Below, piece after piece: positions 48,700 to 58,147 of a DNA stretch of 64,000 bases (positions are counted from its first letter, which is position 1; every line of letters starts with the position of its first letter). A model generated the notes under the pieces. The model was given only the letters and a program-made list of their open reading frames with translations, ran no database searches and was not told the DNA's origin. Source of the stretch: Winslowiella arboricola (GTDB lineage Bacteria > Pseudomonadota > Gammaproteobacteria > Enterobacterales > Enterobacteriaceae); contig NZ_JAODIM010000042.1 in NCBI RefSeq assembly GCF_025527015.1, forward strand, positions 124,001-188,000, written 5' to 3'. A program made the position numbers and the translations under genes.

Positions 48700-48840
48700 T
48701 TTAAGTACAAGAGGGGAGAGGTGCAGCATCCAGGCTTTGTCTGCAGGGCTGCACTGAAGTTTTATCGTGGTCTCTGAGTCCCGTACCTGAGGCTGGCAGC
48801 GTGAAGATAAAACGCGCCGATCAGGGATGTGTTAAGTATG

Positions 48841-48875
48841 AGGCCTGAATGTTTAAGGGGAGAACATTCAGGCCT
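48841..48875 (+). other. 13-bp perfect hairpin in the wzx leader
   Basis: AGGCCTGAATGTT (48841-48853) pairs perfectly with AACATTCAGGCCT (48863-48875), loop TAAGGGGAG. No T-run follows (CCATATCG), so it is not a classical terminator. It lies 28 bases before the wzx ATG and could affect wzx translation or mRNA processing. Confidence 0.6.
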
Positions 48876-48902
48876 CCATATCGAATAAAAAAGAAGATAT
48901 CT

Positions 48903-50378
48903 ATGAGCTTAAGAGAGAAAACGGTAAAGGGTGCCAAATGGTCGGCAATATCAACTGCCGCCAGCATCGGGATTAACTTTTTACAGATTACTTTACTGGC
49001 GCGGCTGCTTGAGCCGCATCAATTTGGGTTACTGACCATTGCGATGGTGGTGATCATTATTGCGGACACACTCAGTGATTTCGGCATATCCAACTCGATT
49101 ATCCAGCGCAAGGACATCACTGAAGTCGAGTTATCGACACTTTACTGGATCAATATCGCCATTGGTTTCGTGGTTTTTTGTGGCACCTTCTTCTTCAGTC
49201 ACACCATTGCGCTGCTGCTGAAGCAACCGGATCTGGAATCGCTGATCGCCACCATGGCTTTTGCTTTCCTGATTATTCCGCATGGTCAGCAGTTCAGAGC
49301 GTTACTGCAAAAAGAGCTGGAATTCTCCAAGATTGGCGCGATTGAGACGCTGGCGATTGTTGCGGGTTTCTGCGTTACCATGATCAGTGCGTGGTTCAAG
49401 CCATTAGCGATCAGCGCCATGTGGGGCTATCTGGTGATGTCGACGGTCAGAACCATCTTGCTGTCTTGGGTCGGCAGAAAACAGTATTCACCGCGTTTTA
49501 TTTTCAAACTGAAAACGGTGAAATCCAATCTGCGTTTTGGCCTCTATCTGACGGCGGATGCGCTGATTAATCAGCTGAACTCCAATATTGCCACCGCGGT
49601 GCTGTCCCGTTCACTCGGTGCGATTGTCGCCGGTGGTTATAATCTGGCGTTTAACGTCGCCGTATTACCGCCAACGCGTTTAAATCCGATTATTACCCGC
49701 GTGTTATTCCCGGCATTTGCCAAGATTCAGGACGACCAGAAAAAACTCAGTGAAAACTTTTATAAGTTGCTGTCGCTGGTTGGCTTAATCAACTTCCCGG
49801 CTCTGCTGGGATTGATGGTCGTAGCGGACAATTTTGTTCTGGTGTTATTTGGTGAAAAATGGCGCTTTATTACGCCAATTCTGCAAATTTTATGTGTAGT
49901 GGGCTTGTTACGTTCGATTGGTAATCCGATTGGTTCGCTGCTGATGGCCAAAGCACGCGTTGATATCAGTTTTAAATTCAATGTGTTCAAACTGGTGCTT
50001 TTCATTCCAAGCATCTGGCTTGGCGCCCACCTTGCCGGAGGCATTGGTGCTGCTCTTGGCTTCCTGGCCGTCCAGGTACTTAATACTTACCTGAGTTACT
50101 TTATTTTGATTAAACCAGTGTTAGGGAGTAGTTACAGACAATATATCAACAGCATATGGCTGCCACTGTTACTGTCGTTACCGACCATTGCCGTGGCGTA
50201 TGGCATAGCATTTATTCCAGGCTTACATTTGCCCGTAGCCGCAATGTTAATGCTGCAAGTTTCAGCGGGTGTGATTGTATTTGCCATCACTATGATGGTA
50301 AGCAAAGCGCCATTAATTATTGAAATTAAGCAGCAACTGTTTAAAAACCCTAAACTCCGTAAACTATTAAGAGCGTGA
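48903..50378 (+). CDS. wzxC: Exopolysaccharide repeat-unit flippase Wzx (WzxC-like)
   Basis: A 491-residue polysaccharide transporter (E. coli WzxC 492), with 12-14 helices. MSLREKTVKGAKWSAI followed by LARLLEPHQFGLLTIAMVVI is the WzxC signature; IIQRKDITEVELSTLYWINI and QALLQKELEFSKIG-type loops agree. It moves the lipid-linked repeat across the inner membrane for Wzy. The start was set at ATG 48903, since the longer frame's 18 extra residues derive from the leader hairpin. It is 6 bases upstream of the pyruvyltransferase gene. Confidence 0.9.
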   Translation: MSLREKTVKGAKWSAISTAASIGINFLQITLLARLLEPHQFGLLTIAMVVIIIADTLSDFGISNSIIQRKDITEVELSTLYWINIAIGFVVFCGTFFFSHTIALLLKQPDLESLIATMAFAFLIIPHGQQFRALLQKELEFSKIGAIETLAIVAGFCVTMISAWFKPLAISAMWGYLVMSTVRTILLSWVGRKQYSPRFIFKLKTVKSNLRFGLYLTADALINQLNSNIATAVLSRSLGAIVAGGYNLAFNVAVLPPTRLNPIITRVLFPAFAKIQDDQKKLSENFYKLLSLVGLINFPALLGLMVVADNFVLVLFGEKWRFITPILQILCVVGLLRSIGNPIGSLLMAKARVDISFKFNVFKLVLFIPSIWLGAHLAGGIGAALGFLAVQVLNTYLSYFILIKPVLGSSYRQYINSIWLPLLLSLPTIAVAYGIAFIPGLHLPVAAMLMLQVSAGVIVFAITMMVSKAPLIIEIKQQLFKNPKLRKLLRA

Positions 50379-50384
50379 CATTAT

Positions 50385-51341
50385 ATGCATCCTATGAGTC
50401 TTCTTAAACAAAAGCTGTCTGTGATTGATAGTGTTGTACCACGTGGCAGCAAGGTGGTTTATCTCGATATTCCTCTTCATCTTAATGTCGGCGATCTGCT
50501 GATTTATAAGGGTACAGAGCAGTTTTTCAAAGAGCAGAACTACAAGGTGCTGGCGCGCCGCACGGACAAAAGCAGCCTGAAATACGTTGAAGAGACTCGT
50601 TCTCTGCCAGCGGATACCATTATTCTGTTACATGGTGGCGGTAACTTCGGCGATCTGTATGTGCACCATCAGCGCCTGCGTGAAGCGGTGGTGAAAAAGT
50701 TCCCCAATAACAAAGTGGTGTTCCTGCCACAGACGCTGCATTTTGAAGATCATGCTGAACTGATCAAATCCGGCAATATCATCCGCAGTCATAAAGATTT
50801 AACCATTTTCTGTCGCGATGAGCGCAGCTTTAAAATCTTTAAAGAGCACTTCTGCGATAACGTAGTGATGTGCCCGGATATGGCTCATGCCCTGTGGGGT
50901 GTTTTCCCTAATCAGGAACGCGCATCAGTACCAAATGAAACCTTATGGATGATCAGGAAAGATATCGAAGGTGGTAAGGTTTCTGGCGAGATTGATTTAC
51001 CTTCCGCCAGTGAGTACGAAGACTGGGAAGATATTTGCAACGATAAAGACCGTAAAATGCTGAAGATTCTTGAAAGAACTGAACGCATTAATAAAACCTT
51101 TAGCAGCGGCCTGATTGGTACATCCTCTATCTGGGAAAACTATACCGACAAGTTAGTCTCGCGCGTAAACAACTACTTTATGTCTTATGACACCGTAGTG
51201 ACTTCACGTATGCATGGCCATATTCTTTGCTGCCTGCTCGGCGTTAAAACGAAGTTATTAGACAATTCCTATGGTAAAAATTCAGGCTATTATCAAGCAT
51301 GGACCAAGGATGTTCCCGAGTGCGAGTTGATAACTTTATGA
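50385..51341 (+). CDS. Polysaccharide pyruvyl transferase family protein
   Basis: A 318-residue PS_pyruv_trans-domain protein. Typical features: YLDIPLHLNVGDLLIYKGTE, LLHGGGNFGDLY, VFLPQTLHFED, FCRDERSFKIF and SRMHGHILCCLLG with the conserved Arg-His near the C-terminus. Members (WcaK, CsaB, AmsJ, ExoV) add pyruvate ketals from phosphoenolpyruvate to a sugar of the repeat. It suggests the polymer carries pyruvate, a charged group common in amylovoran, stewartan and colanic acid. It is 4 bases overlapped with the next gene (ATGA, 51338-51341). Confidence 0.87.
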   Translation: MHPMSLLKQKLSVIDSVVPRGSKVVYLDIPLHLNVGDLLIYKGTEQFFKEQNYKVLARRTDKSSLKYVEETRSLPADTIILLHGGGNFGDLYVHHQRLREAVVKKFPNNKVVFLPQTLHFEDHAELIKSGNIIRSHKDLTIFCRDERSFKIFKEHFCDNVVMCPDMAHALWGVFPNQERASVPNETLWMIRKDIEGGKVSGEIDLPSASEYEDWEDICNDKDRKMLKILERTERINKTFSSGLIGTSSIWENYTDKLVSRVNNYFMSYDTVVTSRMHGHILCCLLGVKTKLLDNSYGKNSGYYQAWTKDVPECELITL

Positions 51342-52339
51342 ATGAAATAGATAAAACAGCAACTTTATCAATAGTCATCCCTGTCTATAACGTGAGTAAA
51401 TATCTCATCCTGGCAGTGGATTCCGTTCTGGAGCAAACTGTTCAGGCTGATGAAATTATCATCGTCAATGATGGCTCTACCGATGACTCTGGCGAATTAG
51501 CTGAAAAACATTATGGTCATTTAAGTCATGTGAAGATTATTCACACGCAAAACCAGGGGCTTGGAGAAGCCCGTAATGTCGGCACCCGTGCTGCTACTGG
51601 TGACTATATTTACTATTTTGATTCAGATGATTTGCTGTTTCCTGGCCTGGTGGAAGATTTCTTCCAGGTTCTGCAAACAGAGCCTGATGTGGATGTCTTT
51701 GCTTTCTCCGCAGAGTCGTTTTTTGATCCGCTGGCTGAAACGGTTGAAGTTCCCGATAAAGCACGCCTGCCGGTTTACCGGCGTGCGGCGGAATCAGTAT
51801 TCAGTACCGGTGAAGAGGCGTTTAATGATCTCTCGCTGCGTCAGGTGTTTTATCCCAATGCATGGCTTTATGTCTATGCGCGACGCGTGCAGGTAGAGAA
51901 TCAGCTATTTTTCCAGCCTATCATTCATGAGGATGAGGAATTTACCCCGCGTATGTTCCTGGTTGCCGGTAAAACGGTCGTCACCGATCGCATCTATTTT
52001 AAGCGTCGTGTGCGTCCTGGTTCGATTATGAATACTGCGCATTCGGAAAAGAATATTACAGGTTATCTTTGCAGTATTGATACGCTTGAGTCACTGGCAA
52101 TGTCAGCGAAAAATGAGACAACGCGTAGCAATCTTAAACAGCGGATTATTTTAAATATCATTAATATTACGCTGATGAAAAAATCATCTGATTTACAACT
52201 CAGTGCCGAGACTCGCAGACGCTACAATGCGATTTGTGATAAGCATGCAAACTTTATGAGTAAGGTTGCCGGTGTGAATTTCTTCTTATACCGTGTGATT
52301 CGCTTTGGTTTAAGAAAAATTAAACAGGTAGCCAGTTAA
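51338..52339 (+). CDS. Family 2 glycosyltransferase
   Basis: A 333-residue GT-A protein: LSIVIPVYNVSKYLILAVDSV, IIIVNDGSTDDSGELAEKHY, GLGEARNVGTRAATGDYIYYFDSDD (metal-binding DSDD) and IHEDEEFTPRMFLVA, the ED catalytic base region. It is placed after the pyruvyltransferase and overlaps its stop as ATGA; the longer frame from 51299 is inside the previous gene and rejected. It is the fourth glycosyltransferase of the locus, so with WcaJ the repeat would hold about five sugars. Donor unknown. It is the last structural assembly gene before galF. Confidence 0.86.
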   Translation: MNEIDKTATLSIVIPVYNVSKYLILAVDSVLEQTVQADEIIIVNDGSTDDSGELAEKHYGHLSHVKIIHTQNQGLGEARNVGTRAATGDYIYYFDSDDLLFPGLVEDFFQVLQTEPDVDVFAFSAESFFDPLAETVEVPDKARLPVYRRAAESVFSTGEEAFNDLSLRQVFYPNAWLYVYARRVQVENQLFFQPIIHEDEEFTPRMFLVAGKTVVTDRIYFKRRVRPGSIMNTAHSEKNITGYLCSIDTLESLAMSAKNETTRSNLKQRIILNIINITLMKKSSDLQLSAETRRRYNAICDKHANFMSKVAGVNFFLYRVIRFGLRKIKQVAS

Positions 52340-52474
52340 TTGCTATTGCCCTTTGCCCTACGCACCACGATTAAAAGTGGTGAATATAATAATAATTTGG
52401 CAGGTATTAAGTCAGTATTAATAATTTTGGCTCAGGAAATGCAGCTGTGAGCAAAATTTTTTAAAAATAAGAGT

Positions 52475-52531
52475 GGTTATCTCTACTTCGGCACTATTCA
52501 GCACTACACAGTGGTTGTGCTAAAGATAACC
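52475..52531 (+). other. Structured region upstream of galF
   Basis: GGTTATCT (52475-52482) and AGATAACC (52524-52531) form outer arms enclosing a second hairpin, AGCAC (52500-52504) with GTGCT (52517-52521). The stretch lies in the 283-base gap between the last glycosyltransferase and galF. A weak TATACT (52557-52562) downstream might be the -10 of a galF promoter, without a clear -35. Confidence 0.4.
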
Positions 52532-52622
52532 CGCTTTCAATTTTTCAGATGAAGATTATACTCTTTTAAATAATTTTGTTGCATAGTTTCAAAATGTTTA
52601 AACAACATAATATGGAAAAAAT

Positions 52623-53519
52623 ATGACCAAGCTTAAAGCAGTTATCCCCGTTGCGGGTCTCGGTATGCATATGCTCCCTGCTACAAAAGCCATTCCTAAA
52701 GAGATGTTGCCTGTCGTTGATAAGCCAATGATTCAGTACATCATTGATGAGTGTGTTGCGGCAGGTATTAAGGAAATTGTGCTGGTCACCCACGCGTCCA
52801 AGAACGCGGTTGAAAACCATTTTGATACCTCATACGAGCTTGAAGCCTTGCTTGAAGCGCGTGTTAAGCGTTCATTGCTGAGCGAAGTGCAGTCAATCTG
52901 CCCGCCGGGCGTGACTATTATGAACGTACGTCAGGCGCAGCCGCTGGGTCTTGGTCACTCGGTGCTCTGTGCGCGTCCAATGATCGGCGACAATCCTTTT
53001 GTGGTGGTCCTGCCGGATGTGTTGTTAGATGATTCCACCGCTGACCAGCTGCGTTATAATCTCGCCGCGATGGTGGCACGTTTTGAAGAGACAGGTCACA
53101 GCCAGGTATTAGCCAAACATATGCCTGATTCTGATCTTTCTGAGTACTCAGTGATTGTTACCGAAGAAAGCCTCGACAACGAAGGCCATACTGCCACCAT
53201 CACTGAATATGTTGAGAAGCCAGAAAACCCGCAGACGCTGGACTCGGATCTTGCCGCGGTCGGCCGTTATGTCCTCTCAGCTGATATCTGGCAAGAGCTG
53301 GAGACTTTAGAACCCGGTGCATGGGGACGTTTCCAGCTGACGGATGCGATTGCCAATCTCAGCAAGAAAAAGCCGGTTGATGCTTGCCTGCTGACGGGGC
53401 ACAGCTTCGACTGTGGACGTAAACTGGGTTATATGCAGGCATTTGTCTCTTACGGCCTGCGCAATAATGCCCAGGGGCGTGAATTCCGCGAACAGATTCA
53501 GAAGCTACTGGCAAAATAA
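52623..53519 (+). CDS. galF: GalF, UDP-glucose pyrophosphorylase-like regulatory subunit
   Basis: A 298-residue GalU/GalF protein. The signature loop reads [18 protein letters not shown]; GalU enzymes have GLGTRMLP here, so the catalytic Arg position is His (and Thr is Met), which identifies GalF rather than GalU. GalF has little activity itself and is thought to modulate GalU and UDP-glucose levels. Its place between a capsule or colanic locus and the O-antigen cluster is standard. galE follows after 45 bases. Confidence 0.94.
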   Translation: MTKLKAVIPVAGLGMHMLPATKAIPKEMLPVVDKPMIQYIIDECVAAGIKEIVLVTHASKNAVENHFDTSYELEALLEARVKRSLLSEVQSICPPGVTIMNVRQAQPLGLGHSVLCARPMIGDNPFVVVLPDVLLDDSTADQLRYNLAAMVARFEETGHSQVLAKHMPDSDLSEYSVIVTEESLDNEGHTATITEYVEKPENPQTLDSDLAAVGRYVLSADIWQELETLEPGAWGRFQLTDAIANLSKKKPVDACLLTGHSFDCGRKLGYMQAFVSYGLRNNAQGREFREQIQKLLAK

Positions 53520-53564
53520 TTCAATCTAAACGCCGTATCTAAGCTGCGGCTTAAAGGAGTTCAG

Positions 53565-54578
53565 ATGGCTATTTTGGTAACGGGGGGAGCGGGTTATATC
53601 GGTTCCCATACCGTACTGGCGCTGTTACAGCGCGGTGACGATGTTGTGGTGCTGGATAATCTGAGCAATGCGTCGAGTGAGTCGCTGAATCGGGTGGAAA
53701 AACTGGCGGGTAAAAAAGCCGTTTTTTGCGAAGGCGATATTCTTGATCGCGCCTGTTTGCGCGATATTTTTGCCAGTCACAGCATCAGCGCAGTGATTCA
53801 CTTTGCTGGCCTGAAGGCGGTAGGCGAGTCAACGCGTAAGCCACTTGAGTACTACGAGAACAATGTTTCCGGCACCGTAGTGTTGCTGGAAGAGATGCGT
53901 AATGCCGGCATTTTCCAGTTTATCTTTAGCTCCAGTGCAACCGTGTATGGCGCCAACTCACCGGTTCCTTATGTAGAGACGACGCCGATTGGTGGTACCA
54001 CCAGTCCCTATGGCACCTCCAAGCTGATGGTCGAGCAGATTCTGCAGGACTATGCTAAAGCTGACAGCAATTTTAAGACTATCGCGCTGCGCTACTTTAA
54101 TCCGGTAGGGGCGCATGAGTCTGGTGAGATTGGTGAAGACCCGAACGGTATTCCCAACAACCTGCTGCCTTATATTGCGCAAGTCGCGATTGGTCGTCTG
54201 GAAAAACTGGGCATCTTTGGTGATGATTATGACACCAAAGATGGCACCGGCGTGCGTGACTACATCCATGTGGTTGACCTGGCGGAAGGGCATCTGAAAG
54301 CGCTGGATCATCTGGCAGCCATCGAAGGCTACAAAGCTTATAACCTCGGTGCTGGTACCGGTTTCTCGGTGCTGGAGATGGTTAAAGCCTTTGAGAAAGC
54401 ATCAGGCCGCGCCGTGCCTTATCAGATTTCCCCTCGTCGTGATGGTGATCTGGCCGCATTCTGGGCAGACGCCACGCTGGCTGATAAAGAGCTGGACTGG
54501 CGTGTCACCCGCGGTATTGATGCGATGATGCGTGATACCTGGAACTGGCAGTCGAAGAATCCGCAAGGCTATAAATAA
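53565..54578 (+). CDS. galE: UDP-glucose 4-epimerase
   Basis: A 337-residue SDR epimerase: NAD loop TGGAGYIGSHT, FAGLKAVGES, catalytic Ser in FSSSATVYG and YGTSK tyrosine-lysine pair, then RYFNPVGAHESGEIGEDPNGIPNNL. It interconverts UDP-glucose and UDP-galactose and so supplies galactose donors for the exopolysaccharide. galF-galE at the end of the locus is the arrangement known downstream of amylovoran and stewartan genes. A strong terminator follows 11 bases after the stop. Confidence 0.95.
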   Translation: MAILVTGGAGYIGSHTVLALLQRGDDVVVLDNLSNASSESLNRVEKLAGKKAVFCEGDILDRACLRDIFASHSISAVIHFAGLKAVGESTRKPLEYYENNVSGTVVLLEEMRNAGIFQFIFSSSATVYGANSPVPYVETTPIGGTTSPYGTSKLMVEQILQDYAKADSNFKTIALRYFNPVGAHESGEIGEDPNGIPNNLLPYIAQVAIGRLEKLGIFGDDYDTKDGTGVRDYIHVVDLAEGHLKALDHLAAIEGYKAYNLGAGTGFSVLEMVKAFEKASGRAVPYQISPRRDGDLAAFWADATLADKELDWRVTRGIDAMMRDTWNWQSKNPQGYK

Positions 54579-54589
54579 TTTTTCCAATA

Positions 54590-54628
54590 AAGCTCTCCTT
54601 TGCAGCGTAAAAGGGGGGCTTTTTTTTT
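54590..54628 (+). terminator. Terminator after galE
   Basis: AAGCTCTCCTTT (54590-54601) pairs with AAAGGGGGGCTT (54610-54621 region) through a 12-bp stem with two G-T pairs, loop GCAGCGTA, and eight T follow. It separates the exopolysaccharide operon from the O-antigen cluster. Confidence 0.85.
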
Positions 54629-54925
54629 GCTTTTTTAGCCGCGAAATTCCGCGAATTCAGCCCTGCCGGCCCACGGCGAAAACCTCTGGATCGTGCGTGA
54701 AATAGCCAGTTGGCCACCGAATCAGAGATTCTTCTTGGGGTTGCCTCAAAACTTGCCTAATCTAAGCTTGTCTGTAACGCAGGTTAGTACGAGAATTATG
54801 GATCAGCGCAGCACCAGGATGGCTGTCAAATGCGACATGGCGCTGAACGTTTCAGGGTGAATTTTAACTGAATGCCCTGATATCTCGCGTGCTTTGCTGC
54901 CTGATTTACATCGCTGAAGTCTTTT

Positions 54926-54962
54926 CAGCAACTGGTTGCTGAGAGCCAGGGGCGGTAGCGTG
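54926..54962 (+). promoter_or_regulatory. JUMPstart / ops element for RfaH (O-antigen cluster)
   Basis: CAGCAACTGGTTGCTGAGAG at 54926-54945 then CCAGGGGCGGTAGCGTG; the ops core GGCGGTAGCGTG spans 54951-54962. It is the second JUMPstart in the window; ops cores of the two copies are identical while the upstream half has diverged. It should recruit RfaH for the rfb operon. Confidence 0.93.
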
Positions 54963-55226
54963 GTTATAGTGTAAGATCTCGCACTGCTTCTCTGTACCGC
55001 CGTTAATCAGACGTTTTTAGCGATTTTCTCCTGCTATTTTTTTGAGTTGCGATGAACCCTGTAATCAACATTCTGTTTGTGTTTACTGACTCCTTCAGAG
55101 CTTAACTCGTTAAAAAGGAAGATACAGGTATCATTATTATCTGGTCTGTAGGCCAGATATTTGCAGCGGATTATACCCGGTACTAAAGAGTTGGGTATTT
55201 TCATATTCAGATGAGAGATAAATAAA

Positions 55227-56312
55227 GTGAAGATTCTTGTTACTGGCGGTGCTGGATTTATCGGTTCAGCGGTAGTTCGACACATTATCAAAAACACACA
55301 AGACTCAGTAATTAATGTTGATAAGTTGACTTATGCCGGAAACCTTGAGTCTTTAGCTGAAGTGGCAGATAGCGAGCGCTACAATTTTGTTAAAACTGAT
55401 ATTTGTGATAAGCAAGCGTTAGGCCAGATTTTTGAACAGTATCAACCTGATGCTGTGATGCATCTGGCGGCAGAAAGCCATGTTGACCGCTCAATTAGCA
55501 GCCCGGCAGACTTTATCGAAACAAATATCGTTGGCACCTATGTTTTGTTAGAAGCGACCCGCGAGTGGTGGTCAAAGCTTGATGATGCTAAAAAGGCCGC
55601 TTTCCGCTTCCACCATATTTCTACTGATGAAGTGTATGGCGATCTGCCGCATCCGGACGAACAGGCTGCTGATGAAGCACTACCCTTATTTACTGAAGTG
55701 ACTCCGTATGCACCCAGCAGCCCTTACTCTGCATCCAAAGCATCCAGCGACCATCTTGTCAGAGCATGGCAACGTACTTATGGTCTGCCCGCGATCATCA
55801 CTAATTGCTCAAACAATTATGGGCCTTATCATTTTCCTGAGAAGCTGATACCGCTGGTTATCCTGAATGCTCTGGATGGTAAGCCATTACCTGTTTACGG
55901 TAAGGGGGACCAGATTCGTGACTGGCTCTATGTCGAAGATCATGCACGCGCTTTATATGTGGTAGTGACGCAGGGTAAAAGTGGTGAAACCTATAATATC
56001 GGCGGCCATAACGAGAAGAAAAATATCGAAGTCGTTGACACCATTTGCGCCATTCTCGATGAAGTGCGACCAAAGAGTGGCAGTTATCGCCAGCAAATCA
56101 CCTATGTCACAGACCGCCCAGGCCATGACCGGCGCTATGCGATTGATGCCAGTAAAATCGGTAAAGAACTGAACTGGAAACCACAAGAAAGCTTCGAGAG
56201 TGGTATCCGTAAAACGGTTAACTGGTATCTGGACAATAGTACCTGGGTCGGTAATGTTAAATCCGGAGCTTATCAATCCTGGATAGACCAGAATTACGGG
56301 AAACGTAGTTAA
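55227..56312 (+). CDS. rfbB: dTDP-glucose 4,6-dehydratase
   Basis: A 361-residue SDR enzyme: [31 protein letters not shown], catalytic STDEVYGD and [28 protein letters not shown]. It makes dTDP-4-keto-6-deoxyglucose, step 2 of dTDP-L-rhamnose synthesis. The start codon is GTG 55227. It is the first gene of the O-antigen operon in the usual B-D-A-C order; its TAA shares a base with the ATG of rfbD (TAATG). Confidence 0.96.
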   Translation: MKILVTGGAGFIGSAVVRHIIKNTQDSVINVDKLTYAGNLESLAEVADSERYNFVKTDICDKQALGQIFEQYQPDAVMHLAAESHVDRSISSPADFIETNIVGTYVLLEATREWWSKLDDAKKAAFRFHHISTDEVYGDLPHPDEQAADEALPLFTEVTPYAPSSPYSASKASSDHLVRAWQRTYGLPAIITNCSNNYGPYHFPEKLIPLVILNALDGKPLPVYGKGDQIRDWLYVEDHARALYVVVTQGKSGETYNIGGHNEKKNIEVVDTICAILDEVRPKSGSYRQQITYVTDRPGHDRRYAIDASKIGKELNWKPQESFESGIRKTVNWYLDNSTWVGNVKSGAYQSWIDQNYGKRS

Positions 56313-57211
56313 TGAATATCTTACTGTTTGGTAAGAGTGGCCAGGTGGGCTGGGAGCTACAGCGTGCGCTGGCGCCATTAGGTAATGTAATCGCGCTGGA
56401 TAGCCGCTCAACAGACTATTGCGCAGATTTCACTCGTCCTGAAGATGTTGCCCGGACCGTGCGCCATATCAAACCAGACGTTGTCGTCAATGCTGCGGCT
56501 TACACTGCTGTTGATAAAGCCGAGGGCGAAAGTGAGCTGGCGGAAATTATAAATGCCACTGCAGTCGAGGCGATTGCTAAAGCGGCGCAGGAAGTGGGCG
56601 CCTGGCTGGTTCATTATTCCACCGATTATGTATTTCCGGGGGACGGAAGCCGCGCATGGCGTGAAAGTGATGCGACCGCACCCCTGAATCGCTATGGCGC
56701 GACCAAACTTGCTGGCGAACAGGCGATTCAACAGTGTTGCGACAAGTACCTTATCTTCCGTACCAGCTGGGTTTATGCCACTAAAGGTAATAACTTCGCA
56801 AAAACCATGCTGCGTCTGGCAAAAGAACGACCAGAGCTATCGGTAATAGATGATCAGCATGGTGCGCCTACCAGTGCAGAACTACTGGCTGACTGTACTG
56901 CACATGCGATTAAATCAGCACTGCAGCGACCTGAGGTTGCTGGAATTTATCATCTGGCGGCTGGCGGCAGCACAAGCTGGTTTGACTATGCCAGCCTGGT
57001 CTTTGCAGAGGCCAAAAAAGCCGGTGTGGAATTGACGCTAACCACCGTTCACCCAATAGCGACCAGTTATTATCCAACCCCCGCACGCCGCCCTCTGAAT
57101 TCACGGCTGGATACGCAAAAGTTTCGCAACACTTTTGATCTGACATTACCTGAATGGCAGAGTGGGGTACAACGGATGCTCGATGAGTTAATCGCATTAC
57201 GGGCTATTTAA
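56312..57211 (+). CDS. rfbD: dTDP-4-dehydrorhamnose reductase
   Basis: A 299-residue short SDR protein: GKSGQVGWELQRAL nucleotide loop, VVNAAAYTAVDKAE, STDYVFPGDG and YGATKLAGEQAI, RTSWVYATKGNNF. It makes the final reduction to dTDP-L-rhamnose. It overlaps rfbB by one base and is followed by rfbA after 55 bases. Confidence 0.95.
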   Translation: MNILLFGKSGQVGWELQRALAPLGNVIALDSRSTDYCADFTRPEDVARTVRHIKPDVVVNAAAYTAVDKAEGESELAEIINATAVEAIAKAAQEVGAWLVHYSTDYVFPGDGSRAWRESDATAPLNRYGATKLAGEQAIQQCCDKYLIFRTSWVYATKGNNFAKTMLRLAKERPELSVIDDQHGAPTSAELLADCTAHAIKSALQRPEVAGIYHLAAGGSTSWFDYASLVFAEAKKAGVELTLTTVHPIATSYYPTPARRPLNSRLDTQKFRNTFDLTLPEWQSGVQRMLDELIALRAI

Positions 57212-57266
57212 TTGCACAGCCAGCCATCTCTGGCGCTGACGCAGAAAAAAACGATTAGAGAAAACA

Positions 57267-58142
57267 ATGATGCGTAAAGGAATTATCCTGGCCGGCGGCT
57301 CCGGCACCCGCTTGTATCCGGTGACAATCGCTGTCAGCAAGCAGTTGCTGCCTATCTATGATAAGCCGATGATCTACTACCCGATCAGTACACTAATGCT
57401 GGCTGGTATCCGCGATATCCTGATAATCAGCACCCCGCAGGACACACCGCGATTTGAACAATTACTGGGCGATGGTCATCAGTGGGGACTAAACCTGCAA
57501 TATAAAGTACAGGAAAGCCCGGATGGCTTAGCACAGGCGTTTATCATTGGTGAGCAATTTATCGGTGAGGATAGCTGTGCGTTAGTGCTGGGCGATAATA
57601 TCTTCTACGGTCACGATTTGCCAAAACAGCTGGAATCAGCGGTAAACCAGACGTCCGGAGCAACGGTTTTCGCTTACCATGTTAACGATCCAGAGCGCTA
57701 TGGCGTAGTAGAGTTTGATATGCAGGGTAAAGCTATCTCGATGGAAGAGAAGCCGCTGGAGCCGAAGAGTAATTATGCCGTTACCGGACTCTATTTCTAT
57801 GATAACAGCGTGGTGGAAATGGCGAAGAATCTTAAGCCTTCCGCGCGCGGCGAACTGGAAATCACGGATATCAATAACCTCTACCTGCAACAGGGGCGTT
57901 TATCGGTAGAGACGATGGGACGTGGTTACGCCTGGTTAGACACCGGAACTCACCATAGTTTGATCGAGGCCAGCAACTTTATTCAGACTATTGAAGAGCG
58001 CCAGGGCCTCAAAGTTTCCTGTCCGGAAGAGATTGCCTACCGTAAAGGGTTTATCGATGCTGCACAGGTGCGCAAGCTGGCAGAACCACTGGCAAAAAAT
58101 AATTATGGCAAATATTTGCTCAAAATGATCAAAGGCCTCTGA
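57267..58142 (+). CDS. rfbA: Glucose-1-phosphate thymidylyltransferase
   Basis: A 291-residue nucleotidyltransferase: [75 protein letters not shown]. It makes dTDP-glucose from dTTP and Glc-1-P, the first committed step of the pathway. The gene begins ATGATG; the first ATG was kept, the second at 57270 is equally possible. Confidence 0.95.
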   Translation: MMRKGIILAGGSGTRLYPVTIAVSKQLLPIYDKPMIYYPISTLMLAGIRDILIISTPQDTPRFEQLLGDGHQWGLNLQYKVQESPDGLAQAFIIGEQFIGEDSCALVLGDNIFYGHDLPKQLESAVNQTSGATVFAYHVNDPERYGVVEFDMQGKAISMEEKPLEPKSNYAVTGLYFYDNSVVEMAKNLKPSARGELEITDINNLYLQQGRLSVETMGRGYAWLDTGTHHSLIEASNFIQTIEERQGLKVSCPEEIAYRKGFIDAAQVRKLAEPLAKNNYGKYLLKMIKGL

Positions 58143-58147
58143 TTGCG

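Larger units (their letters stand above)
54579..55226 (+). other. Regulatory gap between galE and rfbB
   Basis: This 648-base non-coding stretch begins with the galE terminator. TTGGGG (54735-54740) and TAATCT (54758-54763) at 17-base spacing form a weak promoter candidate. The JUMPstart at 54926-54962 follows, then a 264-base leader to the GTG of rfbB. No supported coding frame was found. Confidence 0.6.

Noticed and set aside
54798..54860. 20-codon frame upstream of the second JUMPstart, considered as a counterpart of the 33880 ORF
   Set aside because: No similarity to the first peptide and a poor ribosome site; probably chance.
55051..55101. 16-codon frame between JUMPstart and rfbB
   Set aside because: No ribosome site and no conservation evidence.
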